A DNA stretch of 64,000 bases from Antarcticibacterium sp. 1MA-6-2 (lineage in GTDB: Bacteria > Bacteroidota > Bacteroidia > Flavobacteriales > Flavobacteriaceae), in NCBI RefSeq assembly GCF_021535135.1, contig NZ_CP091036.1, forward strand, positions 806,001 to 870,000, in the 5' to 3' direction. The position numbers and the translations under genes are program-made. Below are positions 1-8,972 of the stretch, piece after piece (within the stretch, counting starts at the first letter, position 1; every line of letters starts with the position of its first letter). The notes under the pieces are model-generated. The model saw only the letters and a list, made by a program, of their open reading frames with translations, ran no database searches and was not told where the DNA came from.

Positions 1-30
1 AAATCTTTAGATTTAATAAAAGACATCATT

Positions 31-591
31 ATGATAGCATTACAACCAGCCAAAGGTCTCCTCTTAGTAGCCGAGCCTTCTATTTTTGGAGATGCTTCTT
101 TTAACCGTTCAGTAGTTTTACTGGCAGAACATTCTCAAAGTGGTTCCATAGGATTTATTTTGAATAAGGTTCTTGACTTTACCCTCAAAGAATTAATCCC
201 TGAACTAAATAAAAGTTTCAAAATTTACAACGGAGGTCCTGTAGAGCAGGATAATCTTTACTTCATACATAAAGTGCCAGATTTAATTCCTGAGAGTATA
301 GAAATAGCCAACGGTATTTACTGGGGTGGTAATTTTGATGCCGTAAAAGAATTAATACTTAAAGGGCTAATTTCTGAAAAGCAAATCCGATTCTTTCTAG
401 GGTATTCAGGCTGGGATGCTACTCAACTAAAAGAAGAACTCGATTCCAATTCCTGGATCATAACAACGCATCACGATGCTAAGGATATAATTGAAAGGCC
501 ATATAGATCCTTCTGGAAAGATAAAATGATGGAGTTGGGAGGAAATTATATGCTCTGGTCAAACGCTCCCGAAAATCCAAGTTACAACTAA
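31..591 (+). CDS. YqgE/AlgH family protein
   Basis: This 186-residue protein has the usual length of the YqgE/AlgH (DUF179) family and reads as that family from end to end. The N-terminal stretch KGLLLVAEPSIFGDASFNRS is followed by the GFILNK segment and a central GGPVE motif typical of these proteins. No signal peptide or membrane helix is visible, so it should be cytoplasmic. The molecular function of the family is not established. The gene converges on the aminotransferase on the other strand and the two stop codons overlap by a few bases. The window begins only 30 bases upstream, so its promoter is outside. Confidence 0.9.
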   Translation: MIALQPAKGLLLVAEPSIFGDASFNRSVVLLAEHSQSGSIGFILNKVLDFTLKELIPELNKSFKIYNGGPVEQDNLYFIHKVPDLIPESIEIANGIYWGGNFDAVKELILKGLISEKQIRFFLGYSGWDATQLKEELDSNSWIITTHHDAKDIIERPYRSFWKDKMMELGGNYMLWSNAPENPSYN

Positions 592-1433
592 CCTAATCTC
601 GCCTTTACATTTAGTTTAGAAAGTAAGTCTTTAGAAACCGTATTTGCAAATTCCTTCTTCCTGTATTTAGTAACAGGTTGAATTCCTACAATTATGTTGG
701 TAACAAAAATTTCATCTGCCTTTTGAAGTTCAAAAGGGGAAATAGAGGTTTCTTCTATTTCCAAATCGGGCATGGTTTTAATTATGGAAAGAAGTTGTTT
801 TCTTACAATTCCATTTAACACTCCTTCGGCCAGGGATGGAGTTTTGATCTTACTGTCGCATACCAGGAAGACGTTTCCGTTAAGAGCTTCTACTATAGAT
901 TTGCGCTCATTTAAGAGAAAACAATTGCTGTAAGCATTTTCTTTTGCAAAGATACTACCTAATACATTTACCGCCCGATTATTCGTTTTAATGGTAGATA
1001 ATAAGCCGCTGGTGATATAGTGATCTTTAAAAAGCTCAACTTCATACGGCTCCTCATTAAGGAGATAGAAAGGATCCTCCAGTTCTGAAGTATGAATTAA
1101 ATAATCAATGTCACGGGATGCCGGAGTATATAAGCCACCTTCCTTGCGTAGTACAGTAAAACGTACCCGGGCAGGTTTTGTAATTAAATTATTTTCCTTC
1201 AGGATATTTAAAATTTCTAATTCGAGAAATTCAGGAGAAAAAGTTGAAGGAATTTCCATCCTCATTATTCTCATTGATGCCATTAACCTGAAATAATGAT
1301 CTTCCCAAAAAATAATTTTTCCGTTAATCACCCTTATCGTTTCAAAAACTGAATCACCGTAAAATAGACCCCTGTTGGCAACAGGTAATTTTACATCTTC
1401 CTCTGCTACGGCTGCACCATTAAAATTGATCAT
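588..1433 (-). CDS. Class IV PLP-dependent aminotransferase (BCAT/D-amino acid/ADC-lyase type)
   Basis: A fold-type IV PLP enzyme of about 281 residues. Family features seen are the N-terminal INFNGAA and LFYGDSVFETIRV segments, the probable PLP lysine in STIKTNNRAVNVLGS, and a C-terminal FVTNIIVGIQPV segment. I start it at ATG 1433 (MINFNG) because the reading frame upstream of that codon is a terminator hairpin rather than conserved protein. Members of this family are branched-chain aminotransferase, D-amino-acid aminotransferase or aminodeoxychorismate lyase (PabC), and the sequence alone does not let me choose. It lies downstream of the START-like gene, separated by a hairpin with a T-run that abuts the start codon. 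Confidence 0.85.
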   Translation of the reverse strand: MINFNGAAVAEEDVKLPVANRGLFYGDSVFETIRVINGKIIFWEDHYFRLMASMRIMRMEIPSTFSPEFLELEILNILKENNLITKPARVRFTVLRKEGGLYTPASRDIDYLIHTSELEDPFYLLNEEPYEVELFKDHYITSGLLSTIKTNNRAVNVLGSIFAKENAYSNCFLLNERKSIVEALNGNVFLVCDSKIKTPSLAEGVLNGIVRKQLLSIIKTMPDLEIEETSISPFELQKADEIFVTNIIVGIQPVTKYRKKEFANTVSKDLLSKLNVKARLG

Positions 1434-1460
1434 AAAAAAGCCCCGTTTTGTTGACGGGGC
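1434..1460 (-). terminator. Intrinsic terminator abutting a start codon
   Basis: Read on the minus strand, GCCCCGT and ACGGGGC form a 7-bp GC-rich stem with a 7-base loop, followed directly by TTTTTT and then the ATG of the aminotransferase. It would end transcripts coming from the START-like gene. It could also act as an attenuator, because the hairpin occupies the leader where the ribosome must load. Confidence 0.7.
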
Positions 1461-1485
1461 AAAGGTACTATATAATAAAGGATTT

Positions 1486-1872
1486 TTATACCGAACCAAG
1501 AACCTGTTTAAGGTCGGAGATCATGTTTTCCCACAGCATTTTACCCTCATTTACTTCGTCTTCTTCAGCAAAATCGGTAACCATGACCGAAACATCTTTT
1601 GTAATTTCATCCACCTGGATACGTATTTCAAAGAAGTAGGTAGTCTCTTCATCTGCCAACCAACGAAATTTGATCCTTTCCCCGTTCTTTTTACTTAGCA
1701 ATTTTGCTTTTTCTTCTGAACCATCCCAAATAAAGGTGAATAATTCCCCACGGGAATTAACATTATCTGCATACCATTCGCTTAAGCCTGAGGGGGTTGA
1801 AATATATTGATATAATAACGATGGAGAGGCCTGTATTGGGAATTCCATTTCGTACTTAACTTTATCTTCCAT
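1486..1872 (-). CDS. START-like (SRPBCC fold) domain protein
   Basis: This 128-residue acidic protein matches the small START-like/AHSA1-related proteins of Bacteroidota: an N-terminal FPIQASPSLLYQYISTPSGL segment, a WYADNV stretch, IRFRWLADEE-like strands, and a C-terminal helix (MLWENMISDLKQVLGS). The fold is a hydrophobic-ligand cavity; the ligand is unknown. No signal peptide is present. It lies about 50 bases upstream of the aminotransferase start, separated by a terminator-like hairpin. Confidence 0.8.
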   Translation of the reverse strand: MEDKVKYEMEFPIQASPSLLYQYISTPSGLSEWYADNVNSRGELFTFIWDGSEEKAKLLSKKNGERIKFRWLADEETTYFFEIRIQVDEITKDVSVMVTDFAEEDEVNEGKMLWENMISDLKQVLGSV

Positions 1873-1955
1873 GCTTTATTCGTTAGATTTTGGGCAATAT
1901 AAATATTAATTATTAACATAAAAAGAAATCAAAATAAATAATTCAGAAAATATTG

Positions 1956-1986
1956 TTTGCCTCAATTCAAATAGTTTTTATATTTG
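1956..1986 (+). promoter_or_regulatory. Bacteroidota-type promoter for the tRNA
   Basis: TTTG at 1956-1959 and TATATTTG at 1979-1986 match the Bacteroidota sigma-70 consensus TTTG(N19)TAnnTTTG with exact 19-base spacing. It points at the tRNA-Met that starts about 60 bases downstream. Confidence 0.75.
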
Positions 1987-2047
1987 CACCCGCTAACAGG
2001 GAAGCTTACTTAATATTTCAGCTTTTTTTGATAGTCTTAAAAAGAAT

Positions 2048-2121
2048 GGCGAGGTAGCTCAGTTGGTTAGAGCGTCGGATTCATAACCCGGAGGTCACGA
2101 GTTCAAATCTCGTTCTCGCTA
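2048..2121 (+). tRNA. tRNA-Met (CAT anticodon)
   Basis: A 74-nt cloverleaf: acceptor GGCGAGG pairing with TCTCGCT (two G-U pairs), D-stem GCTC/GAGC, anticodon loop TTCATAA, T-arm ACGAG TTCAAAT CTCGT, discriminator A. CCA is not encoded. The CAT anticodon normally means elongator Met, but a lysidine-modified tRNA-Ile2 has the same anticodon and cannot be excluded by eye. The top of the anticodon stem has an A-C mismatch. Confidence 0.9.
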
Positions 2122-2128
2122 CAAGCAG

Positions 2129-2160
2129 ACAAAGGCTTTCAGGAAACTGTAAGCCTTTGT
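2129..2160 (+). terminator. Rho-independent terminator after tRNA-Met
   Basis: A perfect 10-bp inverted repeat (ACAAAGGCTT / AAGCCTTTGT) with a 12-base loop, followed by CTTTTC, starting 8 bases after the tRNA. Confidence 0.75.
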
Positions 2161-2329
2161 CTTTTCTATTTAGTACAGAATAAGTACAGAATTATATATT
2201 TTCAGGGTTAGAATTTAAATTGCCTTTTTTTAATTCTTTTTGTAGGCAGATTTTATTTCCAAAAAAGACCATAAAAATTAGAAAATAATATTCCCTGTTT
2301 TGAATTGTCGGCTTTGGCACTTTAATGAT

Positions 2330-5317
2330 TTATGGATTATTTTTCACTAATTTATAGTCATTCACCATCCTCGGGTCTCCCACCGTTTCCTGTCTGGAAA
2401 TCCATTTCAGATTTAATGAAATATAATCCAGCTCATTAACGATTGTACCATAACACAAAAAAATACCTTTGCTTCGGAACGGGTATTTTTCCGCAACTGT
2501 GGGAAAAGAAACAGTATCAAAGATTTCATTTTCTTCATCGAAGAATGTTCCAAAGTACATGTACTTATTATTAGCTGTGGGAACGCGCTTGGCTGTGATC
2601 AAGTTCCCATAAATGTATACATCCTGCCCAATGTAGTTTTTGAAATCTTTGACTTTTAGGGTAGGTTTCAAGGTGTTTTTAAGGAGGTCGAAATGACTGC
2701 AAAGAGGAAAACCCAATAGTTCCATTTGGTCATAAGCTTCAACTAATCTATCAAAATGGAATTCGGGAAGATCAAAATCTTTGTGAGCAGTTCTGAACAG
2801 TACAGGCTGATCTGATTTTGTTTTACTGTTTTTCAACTTGAAATGTGCTTTCCATGACAGGTGATGCTTATCTAAACCTGTAAATCTGAAGGCGTTTATT
2901 TTTAAGAGTATGCTTAGTTGTTCAATTGAAATATCCACCCGATCTATAAAATTATCTAATGACCTAAAATCTCCAAAAAATTGTCTATTCTCAATGATTC
3001 GCTGTACCACCTTTGTTTCAAGTTCTTTGACATAACCAAGCCCTAAATAGATATCCTTTCCGTAGATCACATTTGGATGATCACTGTTATTGATACACGG
3101 TGCATGAACAGTTCCACCGCACCTTCTTATTTCTTGAATATAAGTTTCTACATCATAAAACCCGCCTCCATTGTTCAGTGCTGCTACCATAAATTCCAGC
3201 GGGAAGTATTTTTTTAAATATAGACTTTGATAGCTCTCAACTGCATAAGAGGCTGAATGTCCTTTTGGAAAAGCATATCCTGCGAAGGAGGCTATTTGAT
3301 CCCAAACTTCATTTATAAGTTTCTCCTCATAACCTTTGTCCCTGCAATTCTGCCTGAATTTTTGTTCTATCTTTTCAATTTGTCCTTTTGAAGTTTTCTT
3401 TCCGCTCATTCCCCGCCTCAAAACATCGGCCTCTTCAAAAGATAATCCTGCAAAATGATGAGCGACTTTTAGCACATCCTCCTGGTACACCATAACTCCA
3501 TAGGTTTCGGATAAGATTTCGTACAGAATAGGATGCGCCTGTTTTCTTCTTTGGGGATCCCTGTGGCGTTTGATATATTCTTCTTTCATTCCGCCGTTTG
3601 AAACCCCCGGTCGTATGATGGAACTTGCCGCCACAAGTCCAAGATAGGTCTGGGTTTGCAGCTTCTGAAATAACCCTCGCATAGCAGGAGATTCAATATA
3701 AAATACACCCATACAATCTCCTGTTTTGAGCAGGTGGTTGATCTCAGGATCATTTTTAAAAACAGATACATTCTCAATATCTTCAATTTTCGCATCTGGT
3801 TGGTTCTGCTTTATGATTTCAATAGCATCGGTGATTTTTGAAAGCCCTCGTTGAGCAAGAATATCAAATTTATGGATCCTTACTTCTTCACTAATGTTCA
3901 TATCAATCTGGACTGTCGGGAAACCTTTGGGTGGCATAAATGTACCCGAGTAATTGTAAACAGAATCATTCAAGATTAAGATCCCACCTGAATGTACGCT
4001 CACGTAATTTGGAAATCCCTTAATCAATCCACTATACTTTAGCACAAGCTTTTCCAAATGGTCTAATTGATTATAACTGAAATAGCCGGATGATAATTTA
4101 TCAATGCTTTCCTTTGGGAGGCCGAATACTTTTCCCAGCTCTCTCACTACTGCTCTATATTTGAAAGTGACGTACGTTCCCATTAAGGCGGTATTTTCAT
4201 ACCGTCTGAAGATATATGCAGTAATATCTTGTCGATCTTTCCAGGAAAAATCAATATCAAAATCGGGCGGAGATTTTCTGCTCTCGTTGAGGAAACGCTC
4301 AAAGTAAAGATCGAGTTCTATGGGATCTACATTGGTTATACCAAGGATATAAGCGACGATAGAATTTGCACCACTTCCACGTCCGATATAGGGATATTCT
4401 TTTGACCTGGCATATTGTATTATATCATAGTTAATTAGGAAGTAGGAGACAAAGCCAAGGCCAATGATCGCTTTCAGTTCTTTCTCTACCCGCTCGAAAA
4501 CTACTTCTGAAGCATTGGGATAGCGTTTAAGAAGATTATCTCTGCACAATTGCTTTAACAATTCTTCATCCTCCTTTTTGCTTTCTCCATAAACCTGAAG
4601 GTTTCGGTTGAGACGATCCTGACCAACGCCGAACTCTATTTTACAGTTTTCAATAAGATGTCTCGTATTCTCCAGGATAAAGGGGTAATCTTCAAATTCA
4701 GCTTTAATTATTTCCGGGGAAAACATTTGCTGTGAATATTGACCTTCTTCAGTTTTTGAAAGTTTACTTAAAAGGGTATTATTATCTATTGCACGTAATA
4801 GGCGGTGTGCGTTGTAATCTTTTTTGCTCCTGAAGGAAACAGTTTGCAACAATACCAGCTTATCCTGAAGCTTAAGATATTCCGAAAATTTGAGCTTACG
4901 TAAAGTTTCTACAGAAACACCGATGAATTCATTTGCTCTGAAAGCATTCAATTTATTCTTTACAACTTCTTCAAAAGGATAAATTTTATAACAATCCGGT
5001 AATTCTGGAGCCTTATTTAAAAAAGGTATTCCTTTATGAAGATGAACCGAAAGATGTTCATTCAGTTGCCGAAAACCTTCATTGTTCCTTGCGATCCCGA
5101 CATACTGCTGCTGTACCCCATTCCTGAAATCGATGCCGATGATTGGCTTTATTCCGTATTCTGATGCAGTTTGCACAAAATTCATACAGGCTGAAGTATT
5201 GTTGATATCAGTTACCGCAATATTGTGCACCCCAAATTTTTCTGCAAGATTACAAAGGTCATCAACAGAGAAAGTTCCGTAGCGTAAAGAATACCAGGTG
5301 TGGCAATTTAAAAACAT
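2330..5317 (-). CDS. Short DnaE-type DNA polymerase III alpha subunit (error-prone class)
   Basis: A 995-residue C-family polymerase. It opens with a PHP domain (NCHTWYSLRYG, about 1-220). The palm carries the catalytic acidic motif PDFDIDFSWKDR near residue 355, fingers follow with GYAFPKGHSASYA near residue 680, and an OB fold (DVYIYGNLITAKRV) lies near 900. Main replicative DnaE of Bacteroidota is around 1450 residues, so this is the short accessory class that usually partners a Y-family polymerase in damage-induced mutagenesis (known for ImuC/DnaE2-like enzymes). It sits immediately downstream of dinB on the same strand with a 23-base gap, presumably under the operator at 6551-6579. It appears intact although dinB is broken. 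Confidence 0.9.
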   Translation of the reverse strand: MFLNCHTWYSLRYGTFSVDDLCNLAEKFGVHNIAVTDINNTSACMNFVQTASEYGIKPIIGIDFRNGVQQQYVGIARNNEGFRQLNEHLSVHLHKGIPFLNKAPELPDCYKIYPFEEVVKNKLNAFRANEFIGVSVETLRKLKFSEYLKLQDKLVLLQTVSFRSKKDYNAHRLLRAIDNNTLLSKLSKTEEGQYSQQMFSPEIIKAEFEDYPFILENTRHLIENCKIEFGVGQDRLNRNLQVYGESKKEDEELLKQLCRDNLLKRYPNASEVVFERVEKELKAIIGLGFVSYFLINYDIIQYARSKEYPYIGRGSGANSIVAYILGITNVDPIELDLYFERFLNESRKSPPDFDIDFSWKDRQDITAYIFRRYENTALMGTYVTFKYRAVVRELGKVFGLPKESIDKLSSGYFSYNQLDHLEKLVLKYSGLIKGFPNYVSVHSGGILILNDSVYNYSGTFMPPKGFPTVQIDMNISEEVRIHKFDILAQRGLSKITDAIEIIKQNQPDAKIEDIENVSVFKNDPEINHLLKTGDCMGVFYIESPAMRGLFQKLQTQTYLGLVAASSIIRPGVSNGGMKEEYIKRHRDPQRRKQAHPILYEILSETYGVMVYQEDVLKVAHHFAGLSFEEADVLRRGMSGKKTSKGQIEKIEQKFRQNCRDKGYEEKLINEVWDQIASFAGYAFPKGHSASYAVESYQSLYLKKYFPLEFMVAALNNGGGFYDVETYIQEIRRCGGTVHAPCINNSDHPNVIYGKDIYLGLGYVKELETKVVQRIIENRQFFGDFRSLDNFIDRVDISIEQLSILLKINAFRFTGLDKHHLSWKAHFKLKNSKTKSDQPVLFRTAHKDFDLPEFHFDRLVEAYDQMELLGFPLCSHFDLLKNTLKPTLKVKDFKNYIGQDVYIYGNLITAKRVPTANNKYMYFGTFFDEENEIFDTVSFPTVAEKYPFRSKGIFLCYGTIVNELDYISLNLKWISRQETVGDPRMVNDYKLVKNNP

Positions 5318-5340
5318 AAGTTTTTTTAAATAGTTGTATG

Positions 5341-6545
5341 TTATTGTTGCCTATGCGCATGAAGCATTGGGGGTTCTCCATTAAAAGGATTTTCCATTCT
5401 TCCAACGCTGGTGCCGCCAAGAGTAGCTGCCTTGAATATACTGTGGTCTCCAAACCGTTCCCGGATTTTATCCAATGCATTATAAAGGTTTAGCATATCT
5501 TCAGAATCATCAAAAAGATTGATCTGGTAGTGGCCCCCTACAAGTCCGGTGAATTTTACTCCTATTAATCGAATGAGCAGCCGTCGATTATAAAGCTGAT
5601 TAAATAGTTCTACAATTTTTGGAATTATAATATGATCTGCACTTGTATAAGGGATTTTTGCCTGTTTCGTGTACGTCTGAAAATCTGAATACCTGATCTT
5701 CACGCTTACATTAGAGGTTAGTTTGTTACCACGCCTTAACTGGAATGCAAGATTCTCTGCCATCGCTACGAAAGTTGCATGCAGCTGTACCATATTGATT
5801 GTATCCTTATGAAAAGTACGCTCTGCAGAAATAGATTTCCGCTCGTGGAAAGGAACAATAGGGGAATCATCTATGCCATTCGCTCTCTTCCAGATGTTTC
5901 TGCCGTTTTTGCCAAAAAGACTTTCGAGCACCTCCACAGGCATCTCCTGAACCATTCTGATATCCCTTACACCTTCTGAAAAGTTTTACTGCCAATCATT
6001 GGGATCTTCCGTACAGACAAAGGTGCCAGAAAAGATTTTTCATTCCCTCTCCGAATCATTATTTGATTATTAGGCTTCGCTTCCCCTGTGGCTATTTTAG
6101 AAACTACTTTATTCTGTGAGAGTCCAAAGGAAATTGGAAGTCCGCTTTCTTTAATTATTTCTTGCCTAAGCTCAGTAGCAAATTTATAGGTTCTGAAGAA
6201 TTTGTCCATTCCACTAAGGTCTGCGTAAAATTCATCTATACTTGCCTATTCAAAGGAGGGAACACGGTTTTTAATTAGCTCTGTAACTATATGAGAATGT
6301 TTTGTATAAATTCCGGAATCACCTTTTATTACAGTAGCTTGTGGACAAAGGTGGCGAGCAACCCTCATAGCCATTCCCGAATGCACTCCGAATTTTCGGG
6401 TTTCATAACTGCAAGCAGCTACCACCCCTCGATCTCCCAATCCGCCTACTAAAAGAGGCTTATTTTGCAATTCTGGATGGAGCAAACGTTCCACAGAAAC
6501 AAAAAAAGTATCCAGATCTAAATGTAAAATTGCACGCTTTTTCAT
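5341..6545 (-). pseudogene. dinB: DNA polymerase IV (DinB), disrupted by a stop and a frameshift
   Basis: Three consecutive pieces together make a full Y-family polymerase of about 400 residues. The N-terminal piece has the metal-binding motif DLDTFFVSVE and ends at SFE followed by TAG at 6246-6248. The frame then continues as ASIDEFYADLSGMD, the second catalytic motif, so this is a nonsense change at a position that is usually Lys. A second break after KTFQKV (about 5967) shifts the frame into RDIRMVQEMPVEVLESLFGK. Neither site fits the RCCGGY pattern that explains most other breaks here, so this may be a true pseudogene or ordinary sequencing error. It lies directly upstream of the short dnaE and behind a palindromic operator. 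Confidence 0.85.
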
Positions 6546-6550
6546 TATTA

Positions 6551-6579
6551 GGAAATATTCCTATTTTTGGAATATTTCC
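6551..6579. promoter_or_regulatory. Perfect inverted-repeat operator upstream of dinB-dnaE
   Basis: GGAAATATTCC and GGAATATTTCC are exact reverse complements separated by TATTTTT. The 29-bp element ends 6 bases upstream of the dinB ATG. Such dyads are expected for a dimeric repressor of a DNA-damage operon (LexA-like or XRE/S24 type), but no repressor gene lies in the window. The binding protein is inferred, not seen. Confidence 0.65.
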
Positions 6580-6796
6580 AAAGGTAAAAATTAATTGAAG
6601 AGAGAAATCAAAAGGAGCGTTAAAATCAAAAAGAGAAAATTTTTTAAATATTGAACTTTCTCCCCGAATGGGATTTCTCTTAAATTCACACAAAACATGA
6701 ATATGTGTTACCGTACAAAGCTCAATGCGAAGTTGCAGGTTTTTGCCAGAAATAAAAAAGCTCCACCTGAGGTACTCTAAGGAAATCTCAGTAGAA

Positions 6797-6952
6797 TTAC
6801 TGCTTTGGTTGCACCATTCCTTTTTCGAATGCGGTTTCCTTTTGTTTAAGAGTAATTATTACTATTCTGAATGACTCAGTAGAACTCTCCTCTAAACTCT
6901 CCAGGAATTTGATTGTCTGTCTAATTTGTTCTAACTGGTTTGCTGGTGTCAT
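6797..6952 (-). CDS. Small hypothetical protein (51 aa)
   Basis: An uninterrupted 51-codon frame starting MTPANQLEQIRQTIKFLESL, with an amphipathic helical N-terminal half (coiled-coil-like heptads) and a basic tail. I do not recognise the family. It is the only plausible gene in the roughly 700 bases between dinB and the DUF3347 gene; the rest of that interval (6580-6796 and 6953-7275) is AT-rich with nothing I can name. Confidence 0.35.
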   Translation of the reverse strand: MTPANQLEQIRQTIKFLESLEESSTESFRIVIITLKQKETAFEKGMVQPKQ

Positions 6953-7275
6953 AATCCTTGAATAAAGAATCAAATATATACTTTAATCTCTTCTTGTCTT
7001 TCTTCAAGTTATTTTTTGGTACCAGGTGATACTGGTGGGAGAAAATATCCAGATGTAATAGCGTAAAAAGTGGTATATATGCCTGTTAAAATTAACTACA
7101 GCTTTATAACATCTAAAAATCGTTAATTTTTAAATCCAGGAATACTACACAATTAATTAGTCCACCAAATTATGAATGTTTTTTCCATAATTTCGAAACA
7201 ACAATCTAGTGAAAATCTATAATTTCGGTCTAGATCTAAAACCTCAATATAAATGTTTGTAAATTAAATAAAAAT

Positions 7276-7812
7276 ATGAAATTACTCTTCAAAACAGTCA
7301 TTACAGTGTTCGCAGTTACAGCGTTAATTGGATGTAAAGAAAGGCAAAGCGTAGAAATAAACACGCCGACAGAAGTTAAAAAAGAAGCAAGTAAAACTCC
7401 TGATATTGCCGATGTGGAATTTAGTGATGGATCGATTGGTAAAATATGGCACAATTATCTGGAAATAAAAATGGCATTAACTGAATCTGATGAAAATCAG
7501 GTGCAACAAACGGCAAACAGTATGGCAGAAACTTTCAGTGAAGAATTGGCTATATTGAAGTCCCTTTCCCTACAATTATCAGAGACAGACGATATTGAAG
7601 CGCAAAGGGAATTATTTGCCCAACTCACCGAAGAAATCGGAACGTTGTTTGAAGATGCTCTCTCAAGTGGTACCATCTATAAAAAGCTATGTCCAATGGC
7701 TTTCAATAATAAAGGAGCTTATTGGTATGCTGATGTGAAAGAAATTTCAAATCCATATTTTGGAGATAAAATGCCTAATTGCGGATCTGTTGAAAAAACA
7801 ATTTCAAAATAA
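7276..7812 (+). CDS. DUF3347 lipoprotein
   Basis: 178 residues. The N-terminus has a lipoprotein signal with a lipobox-like ALIGC, so the mature protein should be anchored from Cys20. The DUF3347 body follows, with an IWHNYLEIKMALTESDE helix near 60-80 and the conserved C-terminal signature LCPMAFNNKGAYWYAD and NPYFGDKMPNCG. DUF3347 is found next to or fused to CusB efflux adaptors in Bacteroidota and is associated with copper/silver handling; its biochemical role is unknown. Related domains occur at 52.4 kb (fused to CusB) and 48.9 kb (separate). This one is monocistronic on the plus strand. Confidence 0.85.
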   Translation: MKLLFKTVITVFAVTALIGCKERQSVEINTPTEVKKEASKTPDIADVEFSDGSIGKIWHNYLEIKMALTESDENQVQQTANSMAETFSEELAILKSLSLQLSETDDIEAQRELFAQLTEEIGTLFEDALSSGTIYKKLCPMAFNNKGAYWYADVKEISNPYFGDKMPNCGSVEKTISK

Positions 7813-8035
7813 AACAAACCCTAATTTACGAAATAAAATGCTGAAGTCTGATTCTGTAAAGAAATTTACAGAGTAAAGAATAGCCTTAAAAAGAAACTAA
7901 TTTTCTCATAATAATTAGTTGAAATTTCTTTTATAGTTCATTCTTAAAGTCCTTAAAGGAAAGGGGGGTTCTTGATCTAATTAGTGTAAATCCCCTTCCC
8001 TTAACAGGCACAATAAACTGTAAAAAAAGCATCAG

Positions 8036-8173
8036 ATGAAAGACTGTTGTAAGACAGAGGGTGGAAATGAAAAAAATAAAAGTGGATTTAGGAATTGGAT
8101 GATTTACATCATTTACCTCATTGTAGCCATTATTTTCATAGGGGTATTTCTTGTGCAATTAACTCAGGCCTAA
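8036..8173 (+). CDS. Small membrane protein with N-terminal Cys pair (45 aa)
   Basis: A 45-codon frame, MKDCCKTEGG at the start, then one predicted transmembrane helix (MIYIIYLIVAIIFIGVFLV) and a short tail. The CC pair in front of the helix suggests a metal-binding membrane miniprotein. It lies just upstream of the DUF305 gene on the same strand with a gap of about 110 bases. I infer co-expression with metal-resistance genes; no family name is certain. Confidence 0.5.
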   Translation: MKDCCKTEGGNEKNKSGFRNWMIYIIYLIVAIIFIGVFLVQLTQA

Positions 8174-8282
8174 TGATGAATTTTTAACAAAAATATTATA
8201 AAAACTTTTATTATCGCTTAAATCTATAGTACATAAAAGCAAAAAAGGAATTTAAAAGTAACCAACTGTAAATTTAATAACA

Positions 8283-8774
8283 ATGAATCAAGAAAAAGAA
8301 AAACACAGCGGAATGAAAAAAGGGATGTATAGAAAATTTATAATCATGCTTGTTCTTTCATTTATTGCAATGTATATAACTATGTATATGCATACCTATG
8401 ATTGGGACCATGTTTGGTTTAGCCTTACAAGATTGTATATGGCTGTTTTAGGGATTTGTGCAATGGCCGTAATTATGCTATCCATGATGCTGGGAATGTA
8501 CAAAAACCGCAAAAAAAATATTGCTATATACACAGGTAGCATTTTGATTTTTTTTAGTGCTTTAGGTTTAGTAAGGGCACAAATTCCAGTTGATGACGTG
8601 TTATGGATGAAAGCAATGATACCGCATCACTCAGTTGCGATTTTAGCCAGTAAGAGAGCTCATATTACGGACCCCGAAGCTCAAAAACTTGCAAAGGAAA
8701 TTATCGAGGCACAACAACGGGAAATTGCAGAAATGAAAAAAATAATTTATAGACTTGAGAATCAGGAAGAATAG
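8283..8774 (+). CDS. DUF305-type membrane protein
   Basis: 163 residues with three predicted membrane helices (about 20-40, 50-75 and 80-100), followed by the DUF305-like signature VLWMKAMIPHHSVAILASKR and a charged C-terminal helix rich in Glu/Lys. The MIPHH and nearby Met/His residues are the usual metal-ligand candidates of the family. DUF305 proteins are common beside copper-resistance genes; the exact function is unknown. A terminator follows. Confidence 0.8.
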   Translation: MNQEKEKHSGMKKGMYRKFIIMLVLSFIAMYITMYMHTYDWDHVWFSLTRLYMAVLGICAMAVIMLSMMLGMYKNRKKNIAIYTGSILIFFSALGLVRAQIPVDDVLWMKAMIPHHSVAILASKRAHITDPEAQKLAKEIIEAQQREIAEMKKIIYRLENQEE

Positions 8775-8820
8775 ATAAATCTTTCTGTTTAAGGAGTGTT
8801 ATCAAATAATAACTTTTTAG

Positions 8821-8852
8821 AGCGGGATTTCCTCTATGGATTTCCCGCTTTT
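8821..8852 (+). terminator. Terminator after the DUF305 gene
   Basis: AGCGGG at 8821-8826 pairs with CCCGCT at 8844-8849, with partial pairing further in, followed by a short TTTTA tract. Confidence 0.55.
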
Positions 8853-8972
8853 AGTTAAATAAAAAGTGTTCCTCAAAACACCATTTTAATTTTGAGTCCT
8901 TTTACTTCCCCCTATTTGTTCATAACATATACATCAATAAAATTATGGTAAAATTTTAAAAATTTAAACCAG

